Assembly: GCF_030440425.1 (NCBI RefSeq)
Contig: NZ_CP098023.1
Span: 1,043,501-1,107,500, forward strand
From: Microbulbifer sp. MI-G
GTDB taxonomy: Bacteria > Pseudomonadota > Gammaproteobacteria > Pseudomonadales > Cellvibrionaceae
DNA: 64,000 bases
Reading direction: 5' to 3'
The notes under the pieces were generated by a model. It was not told the DNA's origin, made no database searches, and saw only the letters and a program-made list of their open reading frames with translations. The translations under genes were made by a program, and so were the position numbers. Shown here one piece after another: positions 22,777-32,474 of the stretch (the stretch's first letter is position 1; every line of letters begins with the position of its first letter).

Positions 22777-23801
22777 ACCAAACCTCTCGACATCGGGTTA
22801 AATCATAAGGTTGTATTATCACCCGTATTTTTTCAATCCGAAAAATATTGCAGGATCTGTTTGATATTGGACCTATAAGAACATGAAAACAAAGGATGCA
22901 GTTTGTATATTAACCAATCATGTCATCCCGTGGCAGCATCAGATGCAGGGAGTGCCTGGAATGAGATTGGATAAGCATATCAAATAGACCAGCTGCTGCT
23001 AACCGGTATTCTAGCTTTTTACAACCCGTGTGGTAAGCCGCTGCCCTATGAAGAGTGAGGTATCGGTCAGGGTGCGTTGCGAGTAGCTCTGGCGCTGGAG
23101 TTTTAGTGATGTTCACATGCCGTCAATGCTAATGCTGTAGACTCTGCTCAAGTCTCATTCTCGACACGAGAAATACACAAGAGGGCAAGCTTAACGGTAC
23201 TCCCCGGAATACTGTTCACTTCGAACGTTGTATTTTTTCTCCTCTGGGTTACATTAGGGGGTACAGAGTGATAGATATTAGCTATTGAGATGACTTTATT
23301 CATTGAGAATATGTTGGTGATATTCGTGCTGCAGGGTATACGTTTTATTTAGCGTATCTGGGTAAACGCCCTTCTGCTGGTTTGTCAGTGATACTGAGGC
23401 TGGTGTTCCAATAACTGGAACTCCAATAAAAAGCAGGATACCGATGAAAAGCAGCAAGGCGATGAGTTTGTTACCCATAAGAACATACCCCGTCACCAAC
23501 AGGATGGTAGCGGCTGAAACTAGCGGGACTGACATCTGCTGTTTGTGGTGCCGTCTGTGGCGAAATGCTAGCCTCAAGTTCGGGCACTGACAACCGTTCC
23601 TCTATTTCCTCAAAGGGGTGCACTATCCCGGTTGGGGTTCCAAGCAGTACGATTTGCCTGGATTCAATACCAAGGGGACACTGTTATTCCGGTAAGTTTG
23701 ATTGCCGGGATAAAAATAACTTTTCTACTTGTTGTTTCTGCTTGTGGCGACGTTCTACGCCTCTTCAGCGTGAACGACTGCTACTGAGGATATGCCTGAT
23801 A
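22777..23801. other. Long region between ydbH and pepN
   Basis: About 1 kb. The only plausible gene is the small membrane ORF at 23296-23535 (minus). A 68-codon minus-strand frame at 22910-23116 and several peptides under 35 codons have no ribosome site or family support. The pepN frame stays open upstream to 23565 but the extra residues look non-coding. Confidence 0.4.
23296..23535 (-). CDS. Hypothetical small membrane protein
   Basis: A 79-aa ORF from ATG 23535 with two hydrophobic segments (residues about 2-19 and 22-40, ALLLFIGILLFIGVPVIG) and a hydrophilic, His-containing tail. The frame extends 14 codons further upstream. No strong ribosome binding site is visible, and I recognise no family. 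It is divergent from pepN. Real but unknown, or a degraded remnant. Confidence 0.35.
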   Translation of the reverse strand: MSVPLVSAATILLVTGYVLMGNKLIALLLFIGILLFIGVPVIGTPASVSLTNQQKGVYPDTLNKTYTLQHEYHQHILNE

Positions 23802-26432
23802 ATGCGACATGCCAAGCCCAGTACCATCTATCTGAAGGATTACCGTGCACCTGACTACTTGGTTGACAATACCCACTTGCATTTTGAGTTAAAGCCAAAG
23901 GCAACCTTGGTCAAATCGCGGCTTAAGATCCGTCGAAATCCTGCGGCCGGGGAAGGTTTGCCCCCGCTATTTCTGGATGGTGTAGATCTAATACTATTGT
24001 CAATCGCCATTGATGGTGCACTGCTTTCACCAGAACACTACGAGAAGATGCCGCAGGGAATTTTGGTGTCTGTGGATAAGCCTGAATTTTTCCTGGACAT
24101 TCAAACCTGTATCAATCCAGAGGATAACACTACCCTGGAGGGGTTATATCTTTCCAATGGAATGTATTGCACTCAGTGTGAGGCCGAAGGGTTTAGAAGA
24201 ATCACTTTCTACCCTGACAGGCCGGATATCATGTCGAAATTTACTACCACTATAGTCGCACCCAAAGAGTATCCGGTATTGCTCTCTAATGGTAATGAGA
24301 TTAGCCGAGGCCCTTGTGAAGGCGACCATCACTATGTGACCTGGGAGGATCCATTTTCTAAGCCCGCTTATCTTTTTGCGCTGGTGGCAGGAAATCTACA
24401 GTATTTGGAAGATTGTTTCATCACGGCCAGTGGCAGAAAGGTAAAGTTACAGCTATTTACTGAAGAAAAAAACATCAATAAAGGTGATCACGCTTTACGC
24501 TCGCTTAAAAATGCCATGCGCTGGGATGAGGCAGTATATGGCAGAGAATATGATCTTGATATTTTTATGATTGTCGCGGTTGATCACTTTAATATGGGAG
24601 CGATGGAAAACAAGGGACTGAATATTTTCAATTCTGCTTGCGTTCTGGCAAGTCCAGAGACTGCAACAGATGCAACTTTCCAGAGAATTGAATCGATCGT
24701 TGGCCATGAATATTTTCATAATTGGTCAGGGAATCGAGTCACCTGTCGAGATTGGTTCCAGTTGAGTCTGAAGGAGGGATTCACAGTATTTCGAGATGCT
24801 GAATTTTCTGCAGATATGAACTCGCGAGCCGTTAAACGTATTGAGGATGTATCCTTGTTGCGCACCAACCAGTTTGCAGAGGATGCGGGGCCCATGGCAC
24901 ACCCTGTCCGTCCGGATTCCTATATGGAGATTTCCAATTTCTATACACTGACCGTATACGAAAAAGGGGCTGAGGTAGTACGTATGATACACACTCTGCT
25001 AGGCCCGAGAGGGTTTCGCAAGGGGAGTGATCTCTACTTTGAGCGCCACGACGGCTGTGCGGTCACTTGTGAGGATTTTGTAAGAGCGATGGAGGATGCT
25101 AGTCAGATTGATCTGGTTCAGTTCCGGCGCTGGTACAGCCAAGCAGGCACTCCGCAACTCACTGTGACTGATTATTTCGATGAAACACTGGGTACCTATG
25201 TGCTCACTGTCCGCCAATCGTGTCCGCCAACACCTGGCCAGAGAGAAAAACGCCCATTCCATATCCCCTTGAAACTGGGGCTATTGGACAAAAATGGCAA
25301 CGAACTGGTTCTGGATGGACAGGGTACCACCCAGTGTGTATTGGAGATTACAGAAGCTGAGCAGTCATTTGAGTTCACCGAGCTGTCTGAAAAGCCCCTG
25401 CCATCCCTGTTGCGCGACTTTTCAGCACCTGTAAAAATTGATTACCCCTATAGTATTGATCAGTTATTGTTTTTGATGTCTAACGACTCCGATACTTTCA
25501 ACCGGTGGGATGCTTCCCAGAGGCTGGCATTCTTGGCACTGTCTGATCTGCAGCAGGCGTACCGCACAGGGGGAGTACTACAACTTCAGCCGGAGCTGAT
25601 AGCGGCTTACAGAAGTGTGCTGCTGAATCGAGACCTCGAGCCGGCACTGGTAGCGGAGTTATTGCAGTTGCCGAGTGAACAGTCTATTGCTGAGGCGTCA
25701 GTACACATCGATGCTGAGGCGATAGTGGCCGCTCGGGAATTTGCCCTGCAAACGCTGGCAGAAGCGCTTTTTGGCGAGTTTCGTGCGCAGTATACTGCAT
25801 TGAATGTGCGAAAATCCTTCAGTCTGAGTGCGAAAGACATTGCTGAGCGAAAACTAAAGAATACCTGTCTGTTATATCTCTGTGCCACAGAAACGGCCGA
25901 TGCACTGGCTTTGGCACAAGAGCAGTTTGATACAGCGAACAATATGACTGACAAGGCTGCTGCCTTGAGTGTTTTGATTAACCATGCCGGTGACAAGCAA
26001 GCGATTGCTGCAATCGAACAATTTTATCAGTGCTGGAAAGAGGATGCGCAAGTTGTCGAACTCTGGCTTGGCCAGCAGAGCAGGAGTTCCCGCAGAGGAA
26101 ATCTGAGCGCTGTTGAAAAACTCATTCAACACCCGGCGTTTGATTTGAAAAACCCCAATCGGGTAAGGGCAGTGATTGGTGGCTTCGCGAAAGGAAACTT
26201 CAGCCAATTCCATAGGAGTGATGGTAGTGGATTTGAATTTCTGGCTGATCAGGTAATCACTCTGGATAAGTTGAATCCACAGATTGCAGCGCAACAAGTG
26301 ATTCCCATTACCCGTTGGAAGAGATACACAGGCGATCTTGCCAGAAAAATGAAAATTGCGCTAAAAAAGATTATGGACTCTGGAGATCTGTCAGGAGATT
26401 TGTATGAAGTGGTGAGTAAAAGCTTGAACTAG
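23802..26432 (+). CDS. pepN: Aminopeptidase N
   Basis: Zinc metalloaminopeptidase of family M1 that removes N-terminal residues from peptides in the cytoplasm. 876 aa from ATG 23802, with GAGGA about 11 bases upstream; the family N-terminus starts here although the frame is open further up. GAMEN at 266-270 binds the peptide amino terminus. HEYFH at 302-306 with a Glu about 18 residues later binds zinc. The length and positions match E. coli PepN within a few residues. It is convergent with aidB. Confidence 0.96.
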   Translation: MRHAKPSTIYLKDYRAPDYLVDNTHLHFELKPKATLVKSRLKIRRNPAAGEGLPPLFLDGVDLILLSIAIDGALLSPEHYEKMPQGILVSVDKPEFFLDIQTCINPEDNTTLEGLYLSNGMYCTQCEAEGFRRITFYPDRPDIMSKFTTTIVAPKEYPVLLSNGNEISRGPCEGDHHYVTWEDPFSKPAYLFALVAGNLQYLEDCFITASGRKVKLQLFTEEKNINKGDHALRSLKNAMRWDEAVYGREYDLDIFMIVAVDHFNMGAMENKGLNIFNSACVLASPETATDATFQRIESIVGHEYFHNWSGNRVTCRDWFQLSLKEGFTVFRDAEFSADMNSRAVKRIEDVSLLRTNQFAEDAGPMAHPVRPDSYMEISNFYTLTVYEKGAEVVRMIHTLLGPRGFRKGSDLYFERHDGCAVTCEDFVRAMEDASQIDLVQFRRWYSQAGTPQLTVTDYFDETLGTYVLTVRQSCPPTPGQREKRPFHIPLKLGLLDKNGNELVLDGQGTTQCVLEITEAEQSFEFTELSEKPLPSLLRDFSAPVKIDYPYSIDQLLFLMSNDSDTFNRWDASQRLAFLALSDLQQAYRTGGVLQLQPELIAAYRSVLLNRDLEPALVAELLQLPSEQSIAEASVHIDAEAIVAAREFALQTLAEALFGEFRAQYTALNVRKSFSLSAKDIAERKLKNTCLLYLCATETADALALAQEQFDTANNMTDKAAALSVLINHAGDKQAIAAIEQFYQCWKEDAQVVELWLGQQSRSSRRGNLSAVEKLIQHPAFDLKNPNRVRAVIGGFAKGNFSQFHRSDGSGFEFLADQVITLDKLNPQIAAQQVIPITRWKRYTGDLARKMKIALKKIMDSGDLSGDLYEVVSKSLN

Positions 26433-26539
26433 TATTCTGGTGGCAAACCGATCAATTGATGGCCGCGACGATACCGGAATTTTTTTGCCTGATCGCCTTA
26501 CATGGCCACAAGCTGCGACATGTGACTTGTAAGTGCAAC

Positions 26540-28198
26540 TCATACCATCAGTGGATTTGCGCGAATCAGTAGTGTCTCTACATCGACCCCTTTTGGAAGG
26601 CTGCCGGTACTGCGCACGCCGCTACTTTCCAGCCGGGATGCCATGAAGGCATCACTGACCGCCTCATTCCCCCCCTGGACTAGAAGATGCGCCTGCATGG
26701 TAATAGCCATCTGGTCAACAATATGTCGTGCCCGGTATTCAAACTGGTCAAGGTCTGCAAGCTCGTTTCTCAGTTTTTCGATCGCTTTGTCCAGCCTTGT
26801 ATCCACGCCAAGGCTTCCCTCCATCTCGTCGAGCCAGTGGTTTACCACGGCAGGCGTTTTAGTGATCGCACGCAGGACATCCAAAGCCTGGATATTGCCT
26901 GATCCTTCCCAAATGGCATTAATAGGGGCATCCCGGTAGAGCCGTGCGGTGATAAAATTCTCGATAACCCCATTGCCTCCCAGACATTCCATTGCTTCAT
27001 AAGCATGGTGGGGGCTACGTTTGCATATCCAGTATTTCCCCACCGCAGCACCCAATCGCAGCAGCATTTTTTCATGTTCCACTTCCTCAAGATCCATGGC
27101 TTTGGCTATCCGCATGGTCAATGCAACGGACCCCTCGACTTCCAGCTGCAAGTCGGCCAGGACGTTTTTCATTAGGGGCTGGTCAATCAGCATCTGCCCA
27201 AAGGCTTTTCGCCTGGAAGCGTGATATACTGCCTGCACCACTGCTTGACGCTGGCCCCCGGAGGATCCGGTCATACAGTCAAATCGGGTAATTGCCACCA
27301 TTTTGATGATGGCATTTACGCCGCGCCCCTCCTCGCCCAGCAGCCATCCAAGTGCGCCCCGTATCTCTACCTCCGAAGAGGCATTAGATACATTGCCCGC
27401 CTTAACCTTCAAGCGCTGAATTTCCAGTGGGTTTTTACTGCCATCCGGTCGCCAGCGCGGGACCAGGAAGCAGGAGAGCCCCCCGGGAGCCTGTGCAAGG
27501 ATCAAAAAGGCATCACACATTGGGGCGGACATAAACCATTTGTGTCCTATCAACTCATAAATACCATCACCCACTGGAATTGCGGTGGTTGTGTTGGCGC
27601 GGACATCCGAGCCTCCCTGTTTTTCCGTCATACCCATGCCAATTGTCAGTGATGACTTGTCAAAATAGGGGCGGTTACTGCTATCGTATCCCCTATTGAG
27701 AATCTTGGGGACCCACTCCTTGGCAATCTCAGGATTCAGTAGAATTGTCGGTACTGAGGCAAATGTCATCGTTACCGGACATCCGTGGCCAGCTTCTAGT
27801 TGACTTTGAAGATAGTTTTTTGCCGCCCGTACCACATTGGCACCAGGACCGGCATCAGTCCAAGGCGTACTGTGCAGTCCTTCCGAAAGCGCCAGTTGCA
27901 TTAATTGATGGTACGAGGGATGGTAGCGCACTAGGTCAATACGGTTCCCTATGCGATCGTGACTTTCGAATATGGGTTTGAATTCATTGGCAGCATACCC
28001 GCGTTCGATCATTTCCGGTCTGCCACAGATTTCTCCGTAACGGTGTAAGTCGGCTTCGGCCCATCGCCCTTTATTGATATATACTGCCCCCTGTAACGCC
28101 GGATCACCTGCATACAGGTTATGCCCAAACAGGGGTGGTACCTGATTGTAAACCTGGTGAGTGGCAGTGTGTGCAGTTGGGTGAGAGTGATCAATCAT
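26540..28198 (-). CDS. aidB: AidB-like acyl-CoA dehydrogenase family protein
   Basis: Flavoprotein of 552 aa related to E. coli AidB, part of the adaptive response to alkylation. AidB binds FAD and DNA. The N-terminal extension (YNQVPPLFGHNLYAGD) and TEKQGGSDVRAN are characteristic, as are CLGGNGVIENF and the WEGSGNIQALD motif. An adaptive-response operator (Ada box) was not recognised upstream. The gene is followed by nearly 1 kb of non-coding sequence before the curli cluster on the other strand. Confidence 0.92.
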   Translation of the reverse strand: MIDHSHPTAHTATHQVYNQVPPLFGHNLYAGDPALQGAVYINKGRWAEADLHRYGEICGRPEMIERGYAANEFKPIFESHDRIGNRIDLVRYHPSYHQLMQLALSEGLHSTPWTDAGPGANVVRAAKNYLQSQLEAGHGCPVTMTFASVPTILLNPEIAKEWVPKILNRGYDSSNRPYFDKSSLTIGMGMTEKQGGSDVRANTTTAIPVGDGIYELIGHKWFMSAPMCDAFLILAQAPGGLSCFLVPRWRPDGSKNPLEIQRLKVKAGNVSNASSEVEIRGALGWLLGEEGRGVNAIIKMVAITRFDCMTGSSGGQRQAVVQAVYHASRRKAFGQMLIDQPLMKNVLADLQLEVEGSVALTMRIAKAMDLEEVEHEKMLLRLGAAVGKYWICKRSPHHAYEAMECLGGNGVIENFITARLYRDAPINAIWEGSGNIQALDVLRAITKTPAVVNHWLDEMEGSLGVDTRLDKAIEKLRNELADLDQFEYRARHIVDQMAITMQAHLLVQGGNEAVSDAFMASRLESSGVRSTGSLPKGVDVETLLIRANPLMV

Positions 28199-28949
28199 AA
28201 CTTCAGTCTCTGTAGACGTCGATAAGTGAAGAGGAGTCTGCCTGACCTATTACTGCGCCCACAATGGGAATACACTCTGCAGCATCAAGAGTTATCTGCT
28301 TAATAATTGACCAGGAGGACCTTTGTTTCGCCTGAGGCAGTACTGAGGCTCGATGGTTGTTGGCCTTGCAGGGTAATGAGCTCGCCTCTTAGTGTATCGT
28401 CCCGGCCAGGCAGTTCAAGGTACTCTCAGTAGTAGCCGGACCAACTACTGGGAGTGCCCAGCGAGGCTTACTCTGGAACCGGAGCATAGCCAAATCGCTT
28501 CCCGATCACTATTTGACCGCAAGCGATTGATCCAGAAAATTTGAGAATCCCGTCATATACTCTTTGCTGACTCTACATATGGGCTCCTTTTAATAAAATC
28601 ATGGCCTTTTTGTAACCTCTCATCTATTTTTTACTTGATTGTTTTTGAATAATCGTATCGTCGTCGAGTATGTCGTGCTGACTTTTTTAACATTTTCTCG
28701 AAAAATCTGTTTCGGATCATTCAATATGCCTTGCATTCTCTTTCGCTATCCATCTTTACTTTGAGCAAGTTTAGGAGAGAAAAGCAAATTTTTATCATAC
28801 AGCTTTCTGCCCCTTTTTAACTCATTTTTCCTCAAAATCCATCCGGTAATATTGGGGTTCAAAACACTGCTCTTAGTACTGTCGCTCCCTCAATGTATGA
28901 GGAATTAAATGCCAAAAAGCGATTCGTCTGTTTTCTGTCCGGGATAGGG

Positions 28950-28965
28950 TAATACCTAGGTATTA
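28950..28965. promoter_or_regulatory. 16-bp perfect palindrome upstream of csgD-like gene
   Basis: TAATACCTAGGTATTA is its own reverse complement. It lies about 190 bases before the csgD-like start and about 10 bases before a candidate -35. It looks like a dimeric regulator's operator; the regulator is unknown. Confidence 0.55.
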
Positions 28966-28974
28966 ATAAATGGC

Positions 28975-29004
28975 TTGCACAAAGGAGATTAATACACTTA
29001 AGAT
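28975..29004 (+). promoter_or_regulatory. Candidate promoter for csgD-like gene
   Basis: TTGCAC (28975-28980), an 18-base spacer and TAAGAT (28999-29004). Each hexamer matches the sigma-70/sigma-S consensus only partly. The position just downstream of the palindrome makes it more plausible. A transcript would have a leader of about 145 bases. Confidence 0.35.
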
Positions 29005-29156
29005 TGAAATTGTAGTCTCCAAGTCACTTCCTGTTGCAGGAAAGTGTTTGATCGAATAGATTTAGCTCACAGTGTAAGATGACCGAGAAGTATCAAGAAG
29101 AACTGGCAAGGTAAAAAATAAATATTGAAATAGGACTGCACATTGGGGAATCCCAG

Positions 29157-29840
29157 ATGAATTTGCATAAGGATTATGCACGCCTAAAAGTCATAACTGC
29201 GAAAGCGGGAGAAAATAGACCTTCCGTCGTTTTCTTAACTTCCTGTATGAACATTCAAACTTCTATTTTTGCTGGAAAAATAGAAGATGAATTTAATATC
29301 AAATGTATCATATTTCGTCATTCTGAAATTAATGCCTTTAAAGAGATAGAGGCTGATTATCTTATTCTGGATTGCGCGGGTCTAACGCTGGCAGATCTTG
29401 ATCAGTTGCTACGAGAGGTGCACGAGATAACAGAACCTCCCAATATTGTGTTGATCAATATCAGTCAGACAGAGGACATTGATTTTGTGCTTTATTGGGA
29501 GAGGGTCCTTGGCCTAATGTCCTCGGAAAGTGAGCCCAGGATTATATTGGAAAGATTGAAAAGAATATTTTCTGGTGAGTACTGGTTTCCAAGAGATGTG
29601 TTGCATAATTTTCTAAGGCAGAACCGAAAACCAAAAAAATGGTCCGGGAGGACTTATAATTTGACACGGAGAGAGCGACAAATTTTACAGCTCATTTGTG
29701 ATTGTCATACCAATGCCAATATCGCTGAAGCGCTGTGTGTAAGCGAGCATACTGTTAAGAGTCATCTTTATAAAATATACCGAAAAATAGGTTGTAAAAA
29801 TCGATTAGAGGCAAGTAGTTGGGCCAGTCAGAATTTGTAA
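29157..29840 (+). CDS. csgD: CsgD/VpsT-like LuxR-family biofilm regulator
   Basis: A 227-aa transcription factor with a degenerate receiver domain (about 20-140) and a LuxR-type helix-turn-helix (about 165-225: LTRRERQILQLI, ANIAEAL, SEHTVKSHLYKIY). CsgD activates curli genes in E. coli. WFPR at 143-146 resembles the W[FLM][TS]R c-di-GMP-binding tetrapeptide of VpsT at the same place, but with Pro at the third position. It is one base upstream of csgE on the same strand, unlike E. coli only in that the whole cluster including csgBA is co-directional. Function as the cluster activator is inferred from position and family. Confidence 0.85.
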   Translation: MNLHKDYARLKVITAKAGENRPSVVFLTSCMNIQTSIFAGKIEDEFNIKCIIFRHSEINAFKEIEADYLILDCAGLTLADLDQLLREVHEITEPPNIVLINISQTEDIDFVLYWERVLGLMSSESEPRIILERLKRIFSGEYWFPRDVLHNFLRQNRKPKKWSGRTYNLTRRERQILQLICDCHTNANIAEALCVSEHTVKSHLYKIYRKIGCKNRLEASSWASQNL

Positions 29841-29841
29841 T

Positions 29842-30276
29842 ATGATAACCGATTTTCGTATCCGTAAAGTTCTGTCTTTAATACTTCTTTTTTCTTCGCT
29901 AACCTTATTTGGTTATTCCCAGGAATTGGAGGAACTGGAAGCAGAGGATTCTCTGCTGACAGGGCTTGTAATCGATGACACTGTAAGTGGTATAGGGCAT
30001 GAATTTGCCCGCTCCCTCTCTCTCTACCTATCGGCGACATTGTCCGAGTTTGAATATAATCTGACTGTTCATGAGAGACCCTCAGCCAGGTGGGGAAGCG
30101 TTGTCTGGGTTACCTATGAGAATAAACAGGTATTTAAAACTATACTATATCCCGGACGAAGAACTTTTGGGGAGATTGTAGAGAGGGCGGCCACACAGAT
30201 TGACAATAATGTCCGGCAGAAAAGGTTGCAGGAGTTATTCTCTCAAAATCTGGATTTGGCAGGAGAGGAGATCTAA
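29842..30276 (+). CDS. csgE: Curli secretion specificity factor CsgE
   Basis: Periplasmic protein of 144 aa that caps the CsgG channel and directs curlin subunits to it. A signal peptide (LSLILLFSSLTLFGYSQ) is followed by a CsgE domain: GLVIDDTVSGIGHEFA, then NLTVHERPSARWGS and GRRTFGEIVERA. ATG one base after the csgD-like stop; its stop overlaps the csgF ATG by one base, so csgD-E-F are coupled. Confidence 0.93.
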   Translation: MITDFRIRKVLSLILLFSSLTLFGYSQELEELEAEDSLLTGLVIDDTVSGIGHEFARSLSLYLSATLSEFEYNLTVHERPSARWGSVVWVTYENKQVFKTILYPGRRTFGEIVERAATQIDNNVRQKRLQELFSQNLDLAGEEI

Positions 30277-30686
30277 TGAGAAGATGGATTTTTTTTATTG
30301 TCACCATTTGTTCAATTTCACCATATATAGGTTCGGCTACCGAACTGATTTACACACCAGTAAATCCCTCATTTGGCGGGAATCCGTTAAATGGCAACTA
30401 TCTGTTGAACAATGCAAGTGCCCAAAACAGTAAGAGAGACCCAAAGGCTGATAAATCACCTTATTCCGGAATCTCTTCTTTGGATAGATTTACGGATACT
30501 TTAGAGTCCAGGCTGCTGTCGCAGTTGCTAACCGATGTGGGAAACGGTAATGATGGTACTTTAGTGACGGATGATTTCATCGTCAATATTGTCGATGTGG
30601 ACGGTACGCTGACCATCACTATTACTGATGCGGTTACAGGAGAGGTTTCCGAGATTGTGGTTGTTGGCCTGGATCCCGGAAACTAG
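30276..30686 (+). CDS. csgF: Curli assembly factor CsgF
   Basis: Secreted protein of 136 aa that binds the outer face of CsgG and helps nucleation. After a signal peptide (cleavage near GSA) comes the diagnostic CsgG-binding segment with NPSFGGNPLNGNYLLN and AQN. The remainder is an acidic, beta-rich tail. The ATG overlaps the csgE stop by one base. Confidence 0.93.
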   Translation: MRRWIFFIVTICSISPYIGSATELIYTPVNPSFGGNPLNGNYLLNNASAQNSKRDPKADKSPYSGISSLDRFTDTLESRLLSQLLTDVGNGNDGTLVTDDFIVNIVDVDGTLTITITDAVTGEVSEIVVVGLDPGN

Positions 30687-30736
30687 TATGTTTTTTCTGG
30701 TGAATGGCGCTTTTGTATTTTCTAAAGGCAGCGATG

Positions 30737-31585
30737 ATGTTGTTAAGGACTATTTTTTTTGTCTTGATTGTTTCTATTGCTGGTTGTAGTTTTTTTCAAA
30801 AAACCGGAGAGGCTCTTTTTGGTCCTGGAAAACAGAAAGCAACCCTGACTGACAGGATGAGTACCTATGTGGATTTACTGAGCCTGCCATCCCCCAGAGG
30901 AAAGATAGTTGTTGCGGTATATGGCTTTAGCGATCTGACAGGTCAGTACAGGCCGGCTCCAGCCAGTTCGTTCTCCACAGCGGTTACACAGGGAGCTGCT
31001 GCGATGCTGGTGCAGGTGCTGAATGAATCTGGCTGGTTTGTAACCTTGGAAAGAGAAGGGCTTCAAAATCTACTGACGGAAAGAAAAATAATTCGTGCGG
31101 CCATAAAAGAGCAAGGTAATATCCCACCTTTTGAGCTGCCATCTCTCATGTCGGCAAACATTATGCTTGAGGGTGGGATTGTTGCCTATGATACCAATAT
31201 AAAAACCGGAGGTGCAGGTGTCAGATATTTTGGTATCGGTATTTCGGAGCAATACCGGGTGGATGAGGTAACCGTTAATCTGCGCGCGGTGGATGTCCGT
31301 AGTGGCAGAGTTGTCAGTAGCGTTCTCACCAGTAAAAAAATATTGTCACGTCAGATACAAGGCGATGTCTATCAGTTCGTAGAGTACAAAAGACTGCTGG
31401 AAATTGAAGCAGGGACAACAACAAATGACCCTGCACAACTCTGTGTTCTGTCTGCTATTGAGGCAGCAGTAATCCACCTGATTTCCCAGGGAGTGAATGC
31501 GAATCTTTGGGCATTACAGGATAGTAAGGAATATCCAGCTTCTGTGTTGAGTGAATATGCTGAAACCCCCGTAAAAATATTATAA
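30737..31585 (+). CDS. csgG: Curli secretion channel lipoprotein CsgG
   Basis: Outer-membrane lipoprotein forming the nonameric pore that exports curlins. I choose ATG 30737 (282 aa), eight bases after AAAGG; the frame is also open from ATG 30704 and 30734. The lipobox SIAGC puts the acylated Cys at about residue 17. VAVYGFSDLTGQYRP, TLEREGLQNLLTERK and YFGIGISEQYRVDEVTVNLRAVD are typical of CsgG. It is followed by about 356 bases before csgB, where a separate promoter is likely. Confidence 0.94.
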   Translation: MLLRTIFFVLIVSIAGCSFFQKTGEALFGPGKQKATLTDRMSTYVDLLSLPSPRGKIVVAVYGFSDLTGQYRPAPASSFSTAVTQGAAAMLVQVLNESGWFVTLEREGLQNLLTERKIIRAAIKEQGNIPPFELPSLMSANIMLEGGIVAYDTNIKTGGAGVRYFGIGISEQYRVDEVTVNLRAVDVRSGRVVSSVLTSKKILSRQIQGDVYQFVEYKRLLEIEAGTTTNDPAQLCVLSAIEAAVIHLISQGVNANLWALQDSKEYPASVLSEYAETPVKIL

Positions 31586-31941
31586 ACTGGCAAGTCTGTA
31601 GTTTTCCAGAATAATGGTTATGGTTGATTTGATTGTATTTTAATTCTTATTTTCCTCCATGCTGGCTGGGATAATAAATTCCATTATCGACATCAGCTTT
31701 TTGTTGAATTCTTATGATTAATTTTTCATTGGGTGTTGTTGCACTTTGAAAGGAAATGCTGTCTTTTATCTGGGTGAGAAATTCACGATTAAATTAACCG
31801 ACACTCATACAAAAGTCGTATTTTTCTCATTCTAAGGGTGCAATAAATACGCTTTTTTCCGATTTATTTCCCCCTCAATTGTTTTATAGTGACGTTGTTG
31901 GCGGACTTTTAACGGTGTATTTCTCTTTTTTGGAGTTCTGC
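31586..31941 (+). other. Intergenic region between csgG and csgB
   Basis: 356 AT-rich bases. TATAGT at 31885-31890 could be a -10 element for csgBA, placing transcription start roughly 45 bases before the csgB GTG; no good -35 is seen, which would suit an activator- or sigma-S-dependent promoter. No terminator or operator was clear. Confidence 0.4.
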
Positions 31942-32421
31942 GTGAACGCTAGCAATGCGATTGTATTGTCTGTGCTTCTATTCTTGTTTGCTCTGCCCAG
32001 TGTGTATGCGGATGACCTGGATCCCCACAATGAATTGCTGTCCGGTCAGGGTGCACTGGATCTTCTTTTGCTTGGAGATGACCCGCTTAAAAGACAGATG
32101 GCTCAGATAGTTCAGGTTGGCGATGAGAACTTAGCGGAAGTTTCCCAGTCTGGCCAGTTTAATCAGGTAATTCTGATTCAGGAAGGTTATTCCAATGGAG
32201 CGGTCATTCAGCAAGCTGGCAATGTAAACTATGCGGCCATATCCCAGTCCGGGGGCTATAACCAGGCGGCAGCTATTCAATATGGTACGGGTAATATCGC
32301 TCTGATTGACCAGGTTGGTCAGAGAAATTCTGCGAATATTATCCAACATGGGGATGGGTTATTTGGATTTGTCGCGCAGTTTGGTGACAACCATGCAGTG
32401 CAAATAGTGCAGTACGATTAA
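31942..32421 (+). CDS. csgB: Curlin nucleator CsgB-like
   Basis: A secreted 159-aa curlin minor subunit that should nucleate fibre growth at the cell surface. GTG 31942 follows GGAG (31932-31935) and gives a clean signal peptide (AIVLSVLLFLFALPSVYA); the frame is open further up from a TTG. About nine to ten 11-residue half-repeats of the Q-x-G-x-x-N type follow (for example VGDENLAEVSQ, AGNVNYAAISQ), matching the five 22-residue repeats of E. coli CsgB. The last residues lack a strong Q/N ladder, as often in the nucleator. The next curlin gene starts 53 bases after its stop. Confidence 0.88.
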   Translation: MNASNAIVLSVLLFLFALPSVYADDLDPHNELLSGQGALDLLLLGDDPLKRQMAQIVQVGDENLAEVSQSGQFNQVILIQEGYSNGAVIQQAGNVNYAAISQSGGYNQAAAIQYGTGNIALIDQVGQRNSANIIQHGDGLFGFVAQFGDNHAVQIVQYD

Positions 32422-32474
32422 TGCGCTGTGTTATTTCGTCCGTGATTTCAGTTAATTTAGAGGAAAAACCATCA

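Larger units (their letters stand above)
28199..29156. other. Long AT-rich region upstream of the curli cluster
   Basis: 958 bases between divergent aidB and the csgD-like gene. It holds a perfect 16-bp palindrome (28950-28965) and a possible promoter (28975-29004). Long regulatory regions upstream of csgD are normal in enterobacteria, where many regulators bind. A 12-codon ORF at about 28909 has a passable ribosome site but no other support. Confidence 0.5.

Noticed and set aside
22910-23116. Minus-strand frame of 68 codons in the ydbH-pepN gap
   Set aside because: No ribosome binding site, no hydrophobic or motif pattern, no family resemblance.
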